Assembly: GCF_000002995.4 (NCBI RefSeq)
Contig: NW_025062478.1
Location: 2,170,001-2,234,000, forward strand
DNA from: Brugia malayi
Taxonomy: Eukaryota; Nematoda; Chromadorea; Rhabditida; Onchocercidae
Reading direction: 5' to 3'
Length of the DNA stretch: 64,000 nt
Of the stretch, positions 48,508-60,584 are shown in pieces; the stretch's first letter is position 1; every line of letters starts with the position of its first letter. The position numbers and the translations under genes are program-made. Below the pieces are notes generated by a model. The model saw only the letters and a list, made by a program, of their open reading frames with translations. It had not been told where the DNA came from and made no database searches.

Positions 48508-49823
48508 TTAACGACCAAATCTGAAATACGCTTAAATATATTAGTCAAAATAATATAAAAAATATCTAAAAGAGATTAATTTCATCAAAATGATTCATTC
48601 TTAGTTAGCAAAATTTTGTTTTCTTTTTTTTTTAAACGAAGTGAAAAAAAAAAAAAGTGCCATTTTTAAAATAGAACTTTATAGGTAAACATTTTGATAT
48701 TTTGCTGAATATTTACAAAAAGGTAATGGATTCGATAATAATTATTATAAGATTTTTTTATCATGATAAGGTAATAATGATTATATGATTTTCATAGATT
48801 AATTTTATTTTATTTTATTAAATTTTATTTTTTTTTTATTTTTTCATAAATTTTATTTTATTATTAAATATTAAATATTACTTTTCATTATTACAATAAA
48901 ATATATCGTATTAAAGATGAAAATAATGAAAAGAGAACTGAGAGAAAATTAATTCTTTCTCAGTAATTTATTTTTTAAACTTTAAAAAAAAAAAAAAAGA
49001 AAAGAAAGAAAGAAAAATTTTTCATCCAATTTCATTTAGCTAAATTTTTCTCAAATATTCTTCTCACAGTTTCAAATCTTTTCTTATAATAATTTAAAAG
49101 CAATACCGCATATATGCTGATTTTCTTTTAACATAATCATTGAAATCTACATAACGTTTTCCAAATCTAAAATTTTTGCTGCTAATAAATTAGGAAATGC
49201 TAACAAAAATTAATTTTAATTTTAAAATTTAAACAAACAAAGAGAATAAAATTTAAAAAATAAAATTAAAAAAAAGAAAAGAAAACCTCATATATGCACT
49301 CTTTCGCTTCTCACTCAAATGTGGTTCAGTTTCTAGAATAGCAGGATATGATCGTCCGAAGCGCATATAACTTGACTTTCGTTTATCCATAGCTTGCTCT
49401 AAAAATTTAATCATTAATTAATTAACTAATTAATAATTGGGGGAAAATTTTTTGTTTTTTTTTTTTTAAATCGATAATTATTTTTTATTAAAAAATGAAA
49501 ATTAAATCAGTTCTCTCTAAAAATTTATCGTTCATTAATTAATAATTTGGATGATTCTACAATTAAAAAAAAAAAAAGAAATAAACTACGCTACTCTTTT
49601 TTCTTTTTTTTTTATTATTAAAATGAAAAAAGAAAAGTAAAAATTAACCAGCACAAATATTAAAAGTTGGATTAAGACTGCACAATGTTCGAATTTCTCG
49701 ATCAACATTCTCGGGATCATTTTCAAACATTTCTAAACATTTCACTACTTCCACACCACCATAAATTATCATCATTATTACTGTTAATAATGCTGGTACA
49801 GATGGCATTTGATTTTTTAGCAT
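48508..49823 (-). CDS. flp-6: FMRFamide-like neuropeptide precursor (flp-6-like)
   Basis: Four coding exons, 5' to 3': 49823-49649, 49398-49287, 49166-49107, 48520-48508; 360 nt, 119 residues. Residues about 1-22 are hydrophobic (MPSVPALLTVIMMIIYGG), fitting a signal peptide. A spacer with CSLNPTFNIC follows. Three peptides then appear between basic sites: KSSYMRFG (66-73, after DKR, before R), KSAYMRFG (91-98, between KR and KR) and KSAYMRFG (111-118, after KR, before R and stop). The glycine supplies the C-terminal amide, so the products would be KSSYMRF-amide and two KSAYMRF-amide. KSAYMRF-amide is the peptide known as FLP-6 in Caenorhabditis and AF8 in Ascaris. C. elegans flp-6 has more copies. 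Introns split the Arg codon of RFG in copies 2 and 3, and the last coding exon is only 13 nt. The exon-1 acceptor at 49847 shows that a 5' UTR exon or spliced leader lies further right. Confidence 0.93.
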
Positions 49824-49904
49824 GATAATATGATTTTGTTGTACTGCTAAAAAAGAAAAATTAATTTTTAAATTAAAATATGGAATAATTTTTAAAACAA
49901 AAAG

Positions 49905-50230
49905 AAAAAAAACTTTTTAATGAAATACAATTAAAAGAAAAACGAATTAAAATTTAATTACTACTAAAAATATAATATGATACTAAAAAAAAAAAAAAAA
50001 AAAAAAACGAAGGAAAGGAAAGGAAAAAATATATTTATGCTTAATACTTAACTGATATAATTAATAAAAACTTTTTAATGAAATATAAGCAAAAATAAAC
50101 AAATTAAAATTTGTTTATTAACATAATACTTGAGAAAAAACGAAGGAAAGCGAAAAAAAAAAAAAGATATATATTTATTTCTAATATTTAACTGATATAA
50201 TAAATAAAAACTTTTTAGTCAAACATAAAC
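49905..50230. repeat. Three degenerate tandem repeats beside the neuropeptide gene
   Basis: AAACTTTTTAATGAAATA-type sequence recurs at about 49910, 50069 and 50209 (last as CTTTTTAGTCAAACATA). Each is preceded or followed by matching ACGAAGGAAAG, ATATTTAT and AACTGATATAA segments. Unit length is about 140-160 bp. Begins only about 80 bp upstream of the first coding exon. Confidence 0.8.
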
Positions 50231-52830
50231 AAAAAATAAATAAATAAATAAAAAGCAAATTAAAAAAACGAAAAAAAAAAAAAAAACTATAATATAAATA
50301 AAAGCATAAAGCAACATTGAATAATTACATTTTAAAATGAATTGAATTGCGATAACAATCATAATTAAAAGTCTAACTTAAACCATTAACACATTCTTAA
50401 TTAAATTTCTATTCATTCCAAACAATAAAATGTGAGAGAAACGAAGAAAGAATGAAATTAAAATGAATTGTTTATTTAGCAAAAACTCAATTTAACGAAT
50501 AGTTTAATTTCAGTCTTATAAAGAAGACTAAAACAAAATCAAAAAGTAAACTTTTGAAAATAACAAATGCATTAAGATGAATAAAATTTATTTTTTTCAC
50601 AAAGGAAAATGAAAAATAATTAATAATAAATCATAGATCATTAATTAATTTTATATTTTTTTTTTTTTTAATGAAATTGTATTAAAACATAAAGTTTGAA
50701 AGTGAAATTTTTCATCAATTTCTTTTTTTTTTGAAAAAAAAAAAGAAAAATGGAGTGAAAGAAAAAAAAAGTGAAAAATGAACTGAAATTTATGATTTAA
50801 AAAAAGAAGAATGAAAAAAAAAAAAAAAATGATAAAAAAAAATTTAAACGATGAATAATTATGATTCTAAAATTAAAAGAAATTAAAAAAACAAAAAATT
50901 CAAATAAAAACAAAAAAGTATTATTTATTGAAAATGTAAATATTATCATAACAAATTTTAATTTGCAATTGAAATTTAAAATAGTTTTTAAATTGTATTT
51001 TATTTTTGTAAGAAATTAATTTCAAATTTTAGTAATTATGACAAAATATAAATATTATTGTCAAAAATTAAAAGGAAAAAAAATATAGTAAATTTTCCTT
51101 TTTTTTTTTTTCAATTTTCATTTTATTTTCTCGATTTACTCTACTTTTATCAGCAATCTTCGTTTTAATATTTATTTTAATATCATAATATTTAGTAAAA
51201 TATCTTTTGATTAAATTTTTTCATTCATTTTCTAATTTTGGTATTTGAGAAATACTGAAATTAATGAAAAAACCTGAAATTACCTATTAATTTTTAATTC
51301 ATAAAATTAGAAAAAAAAAAAGGAAAAATGATAAATTTTATAATATTTTCATAATTTACTTTATAAATCCTAAAAATAATTTCAACTTAAGCTGAAATGA
51401 TTAAATTCAAAATTTAAAATATTTTAGAAAAAATTTTTTTTTAAATCTTTTTTTTTTTTAATAGAATGAAAAGTGAATTTGTGCTTTTTAATAATAGTAA
51501 AGTGTTAAGTAATTTCTTCGGCGAACTAATTGTGAATGATAGTTTTATTATAATAAATTTAGTAATTAATTATTCTTTTCGAATTAATTTATGATAAAAT
51601 ACACTTTTCCATTTCCATTTTCATTTCCATTTCCATTTCCGTTCATTCATTCGTTCCACTTTATTTATTTTTTACACAAACTCTAAATAAACAATTAACT
51701 CTATGCAATTTATTTATTACTTTTTTCTCATACCCTTAATTCTTGATTATAAGACTAAAATTAAAACTTTTCACTTTGTGCTGTTTTCATAGCCAAATAA
51801 ATTTAAGTATTACTTTAATATAATATTAAACAACAAAATATTTGAAAACTTTTCACAAATTATTAAGATTTTTTCTTATCATTTTTTGAAAAAAAAAGAC
51901 TGAAAAGATTTTTTTTTAATATTTTCTCATTAAAAAAAAAAGAAAAAAAAAGACTGATTGAAGAGATTTTTTTTTTTGAATAGAAAATTTTATTTTGCTT
52001 CAAAATGTTACAACTTTATATTAAAAAGTAAGCAATAAATGTTGCCATTGAAGAAGTAAAAAGTAATAAAACAAATAATTATTTAAATTCTTTTTAATAG
52101 TATCATTTCAAATTTGAAAAATTTGAATGAGTAAAAAATGAAAAACGATATTTAATTTTTTTTTTTTTTTTGAAACCGGAAGAAATTAAAATAAGAAAAA
52201 AGATTGAATAATTATAGCTATAAATAATTTAAATATGAGTCTTTTTTTTTTTTTTAATAAGAAGTTGAACTGATATTCTAAAATTGAAATTCTAATTTGT
52301 TTTTGATATGAAATTGAAGTATCATTTTAAAATTGAAAATTTGACTTTTCTCTTAAATATAATTGAATTTGGTTATATTATTTAGTATTATTTATCAGTT
52401 ATAAAAATATTAATTTTAAGCTTTTTTTTTGAAATATTATAAGCTTTTAAACATTTCTGATAATTTATGATATTTCTTTGGTAAATAAATTTTTGTCTTA
52501 ATTCTAATTTTGAAAATTTCATTTGATAAATGATTAATTATTTATAAAAATGCAATATTTTTAGTTTATTTGAATTGTTTGTTTTAATAATTTTTTACTA
52601 TGTTTTCAATAATTTTTAAATGATTACAATTAATTTTATCATAATTAATTGATAGACTGATTATTGATTGATTAGATTGATAAGATCATAATTCTAATGA
52701 AACATTCTGGAAAAATATGGAAGAATAAAAGTAAACAAATGAATAAATAAAAGAAAAAAGACATTCCATCATTCATTTTATATGTGTTTAGAAATTTATT
52801 TATTTTCAATTTCATTTCACAAATTTCTTC

Positions 52831-52860
52831 CTTACACGTGCTTACACGTGTTACGTGTAA
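52831..52860. promoter_or_regulatory. E-box cluster with inverted repeat
   Basis: CTTACACGTG occurs twice in tandem, then TTACGTGTAA. The last part forms TTACACGT-gtt-ACGTGTAA, a perfect 8-bp inverted repeat. CACGTG is the classic bHLH E-box. Stands out in DNA with very few CG dinucleotides; binding is not shown. Confidence 0.5.
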
Positions 52861-53782
52861 TTCGTAAGTAACTTTCTAAAGTAATTTGCAAAGTAATTTC
52901 ACATATGATATAAAAATATTAATTAAGTAAATATTTTATTACTTATTTCTCGGCTATTTTGTCCTCATCTAAACAATTTCAAGAATTTAACATTTTTAAA
53001 TTTCAGGAATTAATTTTAAAGCATCAACTTGGATTATTCGTAATCTCGAATTTTTGAATGATTTTATTTCCATTTAAACCTGAAAAACACTTTTGAATGA
53101 TTTTATTTTCGCTCCTCAAAAGTATTTTAGGATAGTTTTACTATTAATCCTGAAATAAAAAAAAAAAAAAAAAAAGAAGAAAACTTTTTAATAATTTTAG
53201 TGAAAAATAATTCTAGAAAAGTATTTTATAATAATTAAAACTTTCAGTTATGAAAAATATTCCTGAAATACTTTTATTTATAATCCTGAAAAAAAATTTT
53301 AAAAATGAATTTTGTTCCAAACCTGAAAAGTATTTTCGGATTTATAATATAATTTTATAATTATATCAAATATTAGCTCAAAAAAATAAAAATAAAAAAA
53401 AGAAAAGAGTAAAATGTTCACTCAGTAAACAGTCACAATGCTAAAATTATTTAAAGCTAAAGGTTTTTAAAACTTTCTTAAATTTAAATATCTCTCCTAC
53501 CACTTTCTCTCTCTCTCTCTCCTTTCTCTCTCTCTCCCTCTCTCTTTCTTCTTCTCTCTTTAAAAATTAAAAGAAAAAAGTGTTAGTGTAATATATTTTG
53601 AGTGAAACAAAATTAATGCTAATAAATTTAAATTGTTCATTAAAATCTAAAAATTAAGAAACACTCATAAATTTTCAAAAAAGAAAAAATTAAAATTTTA
53701 TTTAATAAAAGAAAGAATAATTTATTGCTTAGAATGTAATTTAGTTTTCGAATAATAAATGAAAAGTAATAATCGAACAAAT

Positions 53783-54028
53783 TTATCAATGAAATTGTAA
53801 TTGTTAAAAGATATAAATCACAATGAATTATGAAAAATAATAATTAAGCAATTTCTTTTAGCAATAATTCCGGAATTTCTATACCGGAATATTGTAGTAT
53901 TTAATTTTTCCAAAAAATCAAAACAAAGTTATCAGCGAAATTGTAATTGTTAAATGATATAAATGAAAAAGAATTATGAAAAATAATAATTAAGCAATTT
54001 CTTTTAACAGTAATTCCGGAATTTCTGA
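53783..54028. repeat. Imperfect direct duplication, about 98 bp, with CCGGAA motifs
   Basis: 53783-53881 and 53930-54028 share GAAATTGTAATTGTTAAA, TATGAAAAATAATAATTAAG, CAATTTCTTTTA and TAATTCCGGAATTTCT in the same order. Additional CCGGAA sites lie at 53883-53888 and 54110-54115. The palindrome TTCCGGAA is present in both copies. Confidence 0.85.
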
Positions 54029-55019
54029 TATCAAATTACGGTTACCGAAAAAGAAAAGCGATAGATGAGAGAAAAATATTTGTATAAAACTATCTAAAAT
54101 AGCTAAACTAACCGGAAATGCTATAACGGAATATCTGAAGAATTTCATCAGTGTTAATGGTATTTAATAGGTTTATTATAAAGTGAAAATGGCGGTAGAT
54201 GACGATAAGAGGTGAATGTCCAATTGCGCATAATGCTTTATGACGCATGAAAAATTGTCTTTTACTTTTTTTTTTTTTTTTTTCAAATAGAACAAAAACA
54301 AAATATTGTCCATTATAAAAATTATCATTTCATTTATTATTTAAGTAATACTTACTTATATTTATGATTGGTTAGGTTAATTTCTAAGTATGTTACATCA
54401 TTGACAATTGAATATTAACAGAGTAAAGTAAGCTTTCAATTTAAATTAAAAAAAAAAATTTTGTCAACCATTTAATAATAATAATAAAAGAAAAACAAAA
54501 AAAAAAAAGAAAGCGAAAGTAATGAAATTATTGCATTTATATTTTTTTAAATTTTGTTTTTTTTTATTTTATTCAAATTCAAAATTTTTATGCTACAAAT
54601 AAGATTATTGCATAATTAGAAAGGAAAAAGAAGAGAGAGAGAGAGAGAGAGAAGAATTGTTAATTAAATTTAGAAATAAAAAAAAAAAAGAAAAAATTTG
54701 TTTTCCTTTTTATTTTTTTATTTTTTGGAAAAAAATTAGGAAATGAAAAAATATTTTTTGTAAAAATTTCGTATTAATTTTTATTAGTAAATGGTTAAAA
54801 TATATTATTATTATTTTATAAAATAATTACCTTTTTTTTTTTAATAAATTATACTAAAAATTAAATAAAACTGTTTTGAATTTTTGTCCTTTTCCTTTTT
54901 TCTTTCTTTTTTAGCTATAAAACTTGAAAATATATAAATTTTACGTAATTTTTGTATAAATTGCGTTTACGTATTATAAACATTTCTTTTTCCAACTATG
55001 CGTCTTAAATTTAAGCGTA

Positions 55020-55460
55020 TATTGAAACATCGTTAAATTCATACTTACGTACAAGTATTCATGAATTAATATTCATACACGTACGCTTTCAAATTCATAA
55101 ATATGAAAGTGTACGTAAAAATTGTCAAGTACATACGGAAGCATTTCTAAACTCTCATACGATAAAAGCGTATCTTTAGAATCACGTACGCTTATGCACA
55201 AGTATTTGTGAATTAACATTTATACACGTACGCTTTCAAATTCATAAATATGAAAGTGTATGTTTTAGATTCACACACGTGAACATACACTTTTGGATTT
55301 GCATATGTGAGCGCTTAGTCGTAGATTTACATAAATGCATCTGTTTCTTTAAACTTAAATCCATAAACCTACGTGTCAAATACACTTATTTTACGTGCTG
55401 GAAACCTACGTATCAAATATACTCATTTCACGTGCTACTCATTTCACGTGCTAGAAATTA
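55020..55460. repeat. ACGT-rich island with nested direct repeats
   Basis: More than ten ACGT cores in about 440 bp, including CACGTACGCTTTC twice and TTTCACGTGCTA in tandem near 55425-55452. Segments 55045-55120 and 55185-55262 are a roughly 75-bp direct repeat sharing ACACGTACGCTTTCAAATTC. A second repeat of about 36 bp (AAACCTACGT then TTTACGTGCTGG or TTTCACGTGC) runs from 55365 to 55450. Non-coding; possibly a regulatory cluster. Confidence 0.8.
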
Positions 55461-57605
55461 ATTTCATACAAAAATTAACTTATCAGTATGAATTCATGAA
55501 AGCTTTTTGACGAATTATTAAATATGAATTTTTTCACGGTAATTAAATTATATTATTACTTTGATAATTTTAGGTTAAAGGTAATTTGTTGTATTTTGAA
55601 TTAGTCATTCACAAATATTTTCTATTTCATTTTAATAATATTTTTCGAGTAAAAATTTAAATTTTCTAAAATGTAAAATAGTAAATATTTACTTATAAAT
55701 TATTTTTGAACTTTAATTTCTATTTTATTTGTATTTATTGTTTGTTTATTAATTGAAATCAAATTTGATTAAATGCAATTTTTTTTTTTGATGTTATTTT
55801 GAGAAATTAATTTTAGCTTACGCACGGATTTGTTTTTTAATTTATCTTTTTAGCTAATTAAAATTTTTTTTACTTTTTTAAAGCTAATTTCAATGAGTAA
55901 ATAAAATTTGAAAATTGATGAAAAAACTACAAAATAAAATTTATTGCTGAAATTTTTCTAAGATAAAATAACTTTACCATTTCATTTTTATTTTTTTTAT
56001 TTTTTTAATTTTTATTTGCCCTATTAATTTATCAAAAAATGTGAAATTATTTTAGAATATTGCTCATACATATATATCATTCTGAAAATTTAATTTAAAA
56101 TGGTTAACTCAAAAATTTTCATTTCAAATAGATTAATCCTAAAATTTTGATAAATCATTTGAAAATTTCCACTTCAAATGAATTCAAATAGATTTAATCT
56201 GAGAATTTAATTTTAAATGAATCAAAAAAATTTTTACTTTCTTTGTTTATTTTTTTTTTTAAGAAAATTTAAAGAAAAAAAAGTGAAAGCATTGAGATTT
56301 TAGAGTAATAATAATTAAGAAATTATCATTTCATTTTCTTTTATAATTATTTTCTTTTCTTTTTTAGTTTTATTTTTTTTTTTTTAAATTTTTATTTTTC
56401 TTCGTTTTTATTAAAATAAGTAAGAATTAAGCAAAAAATTTTTTGATTTTATTAGAAAATAAAATAGAAAGAAAAAAAATGAGAAATTTGAATAAAATAT
56501 TTTGTTTTGTTTTAAAATAAAATTTGAAATATTTCCTAAATAACATTTTTTTTTTTTTTTTTTTTTGTGATATAATGCAATTTGTTATTGTCAACAAAAA
56601 CAGAAATAAAAAATTAGCTAAAAGCTTTTTTTTCAAAAATAAAAAATTAATGATCTAAAATTATTATTAATTTATAAAAAATATAAAATAGCAAAAAAGA
56701 AAATTGAAATTGCATTAATTACACAAATTTTATAAAAATTTTATTAATTATCTGATAATAATTAACGATTATTTTTAATATTTTTATTTCTATTAGCCAT
56801 ATTAGCTAATTTTTATTAGATTATCATCCATCAGAGTGAAAATTATGATAAGTGTTATGATATTATCATGAAATTATCAGTAAGTATATTATCAGTAGGT
56901 GTAATGAATTTTAAATAATAACCTAAATAATTGTGATAAAAAAAGATCAAATAAAATAAAGAATATAATTGAAATAATAACATCTATTTTAATTTAATTT
57001 AATAATTGTACTGGAATTAATACTTAATATAATGCTTAATAAAATTAAAATATTCTGCTTAATTAATTTCAAGAAATTAAATAAATTTTTTTTAGCAAAA
57101 AAAAAAAATTAAAAAGAAACCGAATATAAAATTGCTATAAAAAAAACCTTAAAGGACTTTTTTTTATATTAATTCTTTCCATTTTTTTAATTGTATGTCA
57201 TAAAATGCTGAAATGATAAAATAAGTTTTATAATTTGAAAAAAAAAAAAGCGAATAAGAATTAAAAATTATTTCTCATACATTTGCACTATAATTAATTG
57301 AATTACGAATTTAATTTGTAATAGGAAATTATAAAATAAAAATGTAAAATGAATTACTTATTAAATAAGTGTAAATAAAATTGGCTAATTATCATTTTAA
57401 TGAGGTATAAGTAAAACGAAAGTAAAAAAAAAGCTTAATTTAATATTATCAATTCATAATCATAATACCATTTTGCTGTTACAATATTATAATTTTGGAT
57501 TCAGAAAATTTTACAAAAAATTATAAAACTTTTAAATTTAGTACACTGTTTATTTGTTTTTGTTTGAATTGAGTAAAATTTAATTTAAATTTTTTAAGAA
57601 ACTTT

Positions 57606-57804
57606 GCAGTTCCTTTATTTAATAATAATAATAGTAATAGTAATAGTGATAACAATGATAATAATAATAATAGTATTTACTATTAATAAATGTTAATAGA
57701 AATTTGAATTATGATAATAATAAAAGTATCACAATTGTAAAAATATATGAAAATGATAAAATTTAAATTTAATTTTTCTTAAGAATTCTCACAATTCTTT
57801 TATC

Positions 57805-57887
<83 letters not shown>

Positions 57888-58100
57888 GTATTAATAATGA
57901 CAACAATAACAATAAAATAATAATAAAGATATCACAAATGTAAAACTATATTAGAGTGATAAAATTCAATTTGAATTTTTAAAGAAATTTTGTAATTTCT
58001 TTATTCAATAACAATAACAATAAAACAATAATAATAATTTGTATTAACATTAAGAAATGCTAATACAAATTTGAATTATAATAATAACAATAATAATATA
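57606..58100. repeat. (AAT)n microsatellites within a repeated module
   Basis: 57806-57886 holds about 27 AAT units. Around it, a longer module (AAATTT, AATTCTTTTATT, AATAATAAT, TATCACAA then TGTAAAA) is repeated about three times, at roughly 57600, 57785 and 57985. Confidence 0.85.
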
Positions 58101-59984
58101 AAATGATATCACAAATGTAAAAAAAAGTGTGAGAGAATGATGAAAAAAAAAAAAAATGGAAGAAAGAAGGAAAGGAAAGTAATCAATAAATTAAATTAAA
58201 TTAAATGCAAATGGAATTGAAATACGTTTTAGCAAATGGAAAATGTAATCTTTCAGTGATGCATAATAATTAGTATTTGATGTCAGATCGAAGTTAAAAT
58301 TTTAAAACAAATATTTTTTCTCTTTTGTAAATAACATAGGAAAAAATAGCAATTCAAAAAAGAGTAATAATAATTAAAAAATATAAAATGAATAAATCTT
58401 TTTTTTTTTTTTTTTTTTTTTGTATGCAAAATATATTTTTAAATAATAGTATACTTGTTTAATTTATATTTAAAATTAAAATTTGAACAGGAAAAATATA
58501 AGTCTAACAAACATTTTGCCTAAAAAAAAAATTATATTTCAGGAATAATTAATTATGTTTAAATAGGTTTATTAGTAATAGTTAAAATTGGCTTTATTGT
58601 CAATTTTTATTTAATTTCAGTTTTTTTTCTGATTTAATTCTTTTTTCGGAAATTATAGAAATTGATGAAATTATATTCCTTTTCCTGTTGTTTTATTCTC
58701 CAAACGTGTCATTATAAATGTTATATTATAAATTATGATAAAAAATGTGAAAAATAGCTAATAGTAATCCGGAATGAATAAGTAAGAAATAATTCCGGAA
58801 ATGTTAGAAATGATTTTGAGCAAAATTTTACATAACAAATGTAATTTTTTTTTGATAATTGTTCAAATTATTGTTAGTTATTTAAATAAAACTGATACTA
58901 ATCCTTCAATTTGATTTCTTACTTTTTTTTTCTGTTTTCTTTTTTTTTTTTAAGAAAAAAAGGAAGAAAAGAAAGCTGAATTGATTAAATGATAAATTAT
59001 TGATTAATTGATTAAAATATAATCTGAAATTAATTTGAATTTAAATTTAAAAATTCAAATTTTAATTTTAACATATAAAATGAGAAAATAATCTCATTAA
59101 TATTCTATCATTTATTTATTTTGTAAATAATTTTTATTATTTAATATTAAAGTTACATTTTTTTCAAAAAAAAAAAAAAAATTTTTTTTTAAAAGAATTT
59201 TCTACTAGTTCATATTGCGTTAATATTAATTATTTGTAGCTTTTTTTTTTTGTTCTCTCTTTTTTTTTTTATTCTCTCAATTTTTACTTTTTTTAATTTT
59301 TTTAAATTTCCATTTTCTAACAATGAAAGTTAATTTACTTTTACTTTTTTATTCTTGTTTCTCATTTTTTAAACATTGCCCTAAAGCGCTTTTAAGACTT
59401 GTTTTTTTAGTGATATATTTCTCACTAAGAAATATATAAAATTTAAAAATTAAAAAAAAAAAAAAAAGAAGTAAGGATAGAAATAGAATGAATGAGTAAT
59501 TTAATTTAATTTAATTTCAAATAAGAACAAAGAAAATCCATATAATCTCACTTTTTCTTATTTACTATTTGATATACGTTATTGTTATTACTAAATTCAA
59601 AATGATTTTTTTAAATTGATTAGCTAAGTTTAAATAAATTAATAAATTGAAAAAATAATTAGCAAAATTTTTGGCAAATAATTCATTTCAATAAAAAAAA
59701 AAAAACCAATCTTTAGTTAATTAAATTAATTAGCCTAAATAATTAATGAGTAAAGAAAATAAGTGAGGTTAGATCAAATTAATCATATCAATTATAAATA
59801 ACCCATTTCATAAATATTACTAATTTTTAAATTAACCGAAAAAAAAGTCGATTAATTAATTAATTAATTAATTAATGCTAAAAAAATTTCAAATAAATAT
59901 TTTCATTTCAATAAAATTTTTTATGAATAATTTCATTCCAATAATGATATCTATCACACATTGATAGATTAATTAACCAATTTC

Positions 59985-60048
59985 TATTGATCGATTAGTC
60001 GATCGATCAATCGATTGATTGATTAATCGATTGATCGATTAATATTGG
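59985..60048. repeat. ATCGAT/GATTGATT-rich short tandem tract
   Basis: Interleaved ATCGATT and GATTGATT units over 60 bp, self-complementary enough to form a hairpin. A TTAATTAATTAA tract lies nearby at 59850-59876. Unusual CG density for this region. Confidence 0.8.
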
Positions 60049-60553
60049 ATCAAAAAATAATAATATAAATAAAAAATAAAAAAAAAAATGAAAAGAAATG
60101 ATTCAAACCAGTTGATATCATTCATTTTATTCAATGACAAATGATGATTTTGAGGAAAAAATATTGTTTTATTATTATTTTTTTTTTTTAACTCATTTAT
60201 GAAATGTTAGTTTATACATCAATGAATTTTCCTTTTTTCAATTTTTTTTTTTTTTTTATTTATTTTGTTTATTCATAAAAAAAAAAAAAAAAGAACGATT
60301 GATAGAGAGAAAAATAGTAATTAATTTTTCTCGAGAAAAAATTTTTCATACAAACATTCCTTTCCATTCGTTATGATATAAGCATAAAAATATGATGAAT
60401 GAATAAAATAAATTCCTTCATTCCTTCTTTTTTTTTTTTTTTTTAATCTTCTCTCTCTCTCCCTGTCTCTTTCTTTTTCTCTCTCTCTCTCTTTCTTTTT
60501 ATTTTCATTTATTTTGTATGAAATTCTTTTATCAATTTGTTATTATTTAGTTC

Positions 60554-60584
<31 letters not shown>

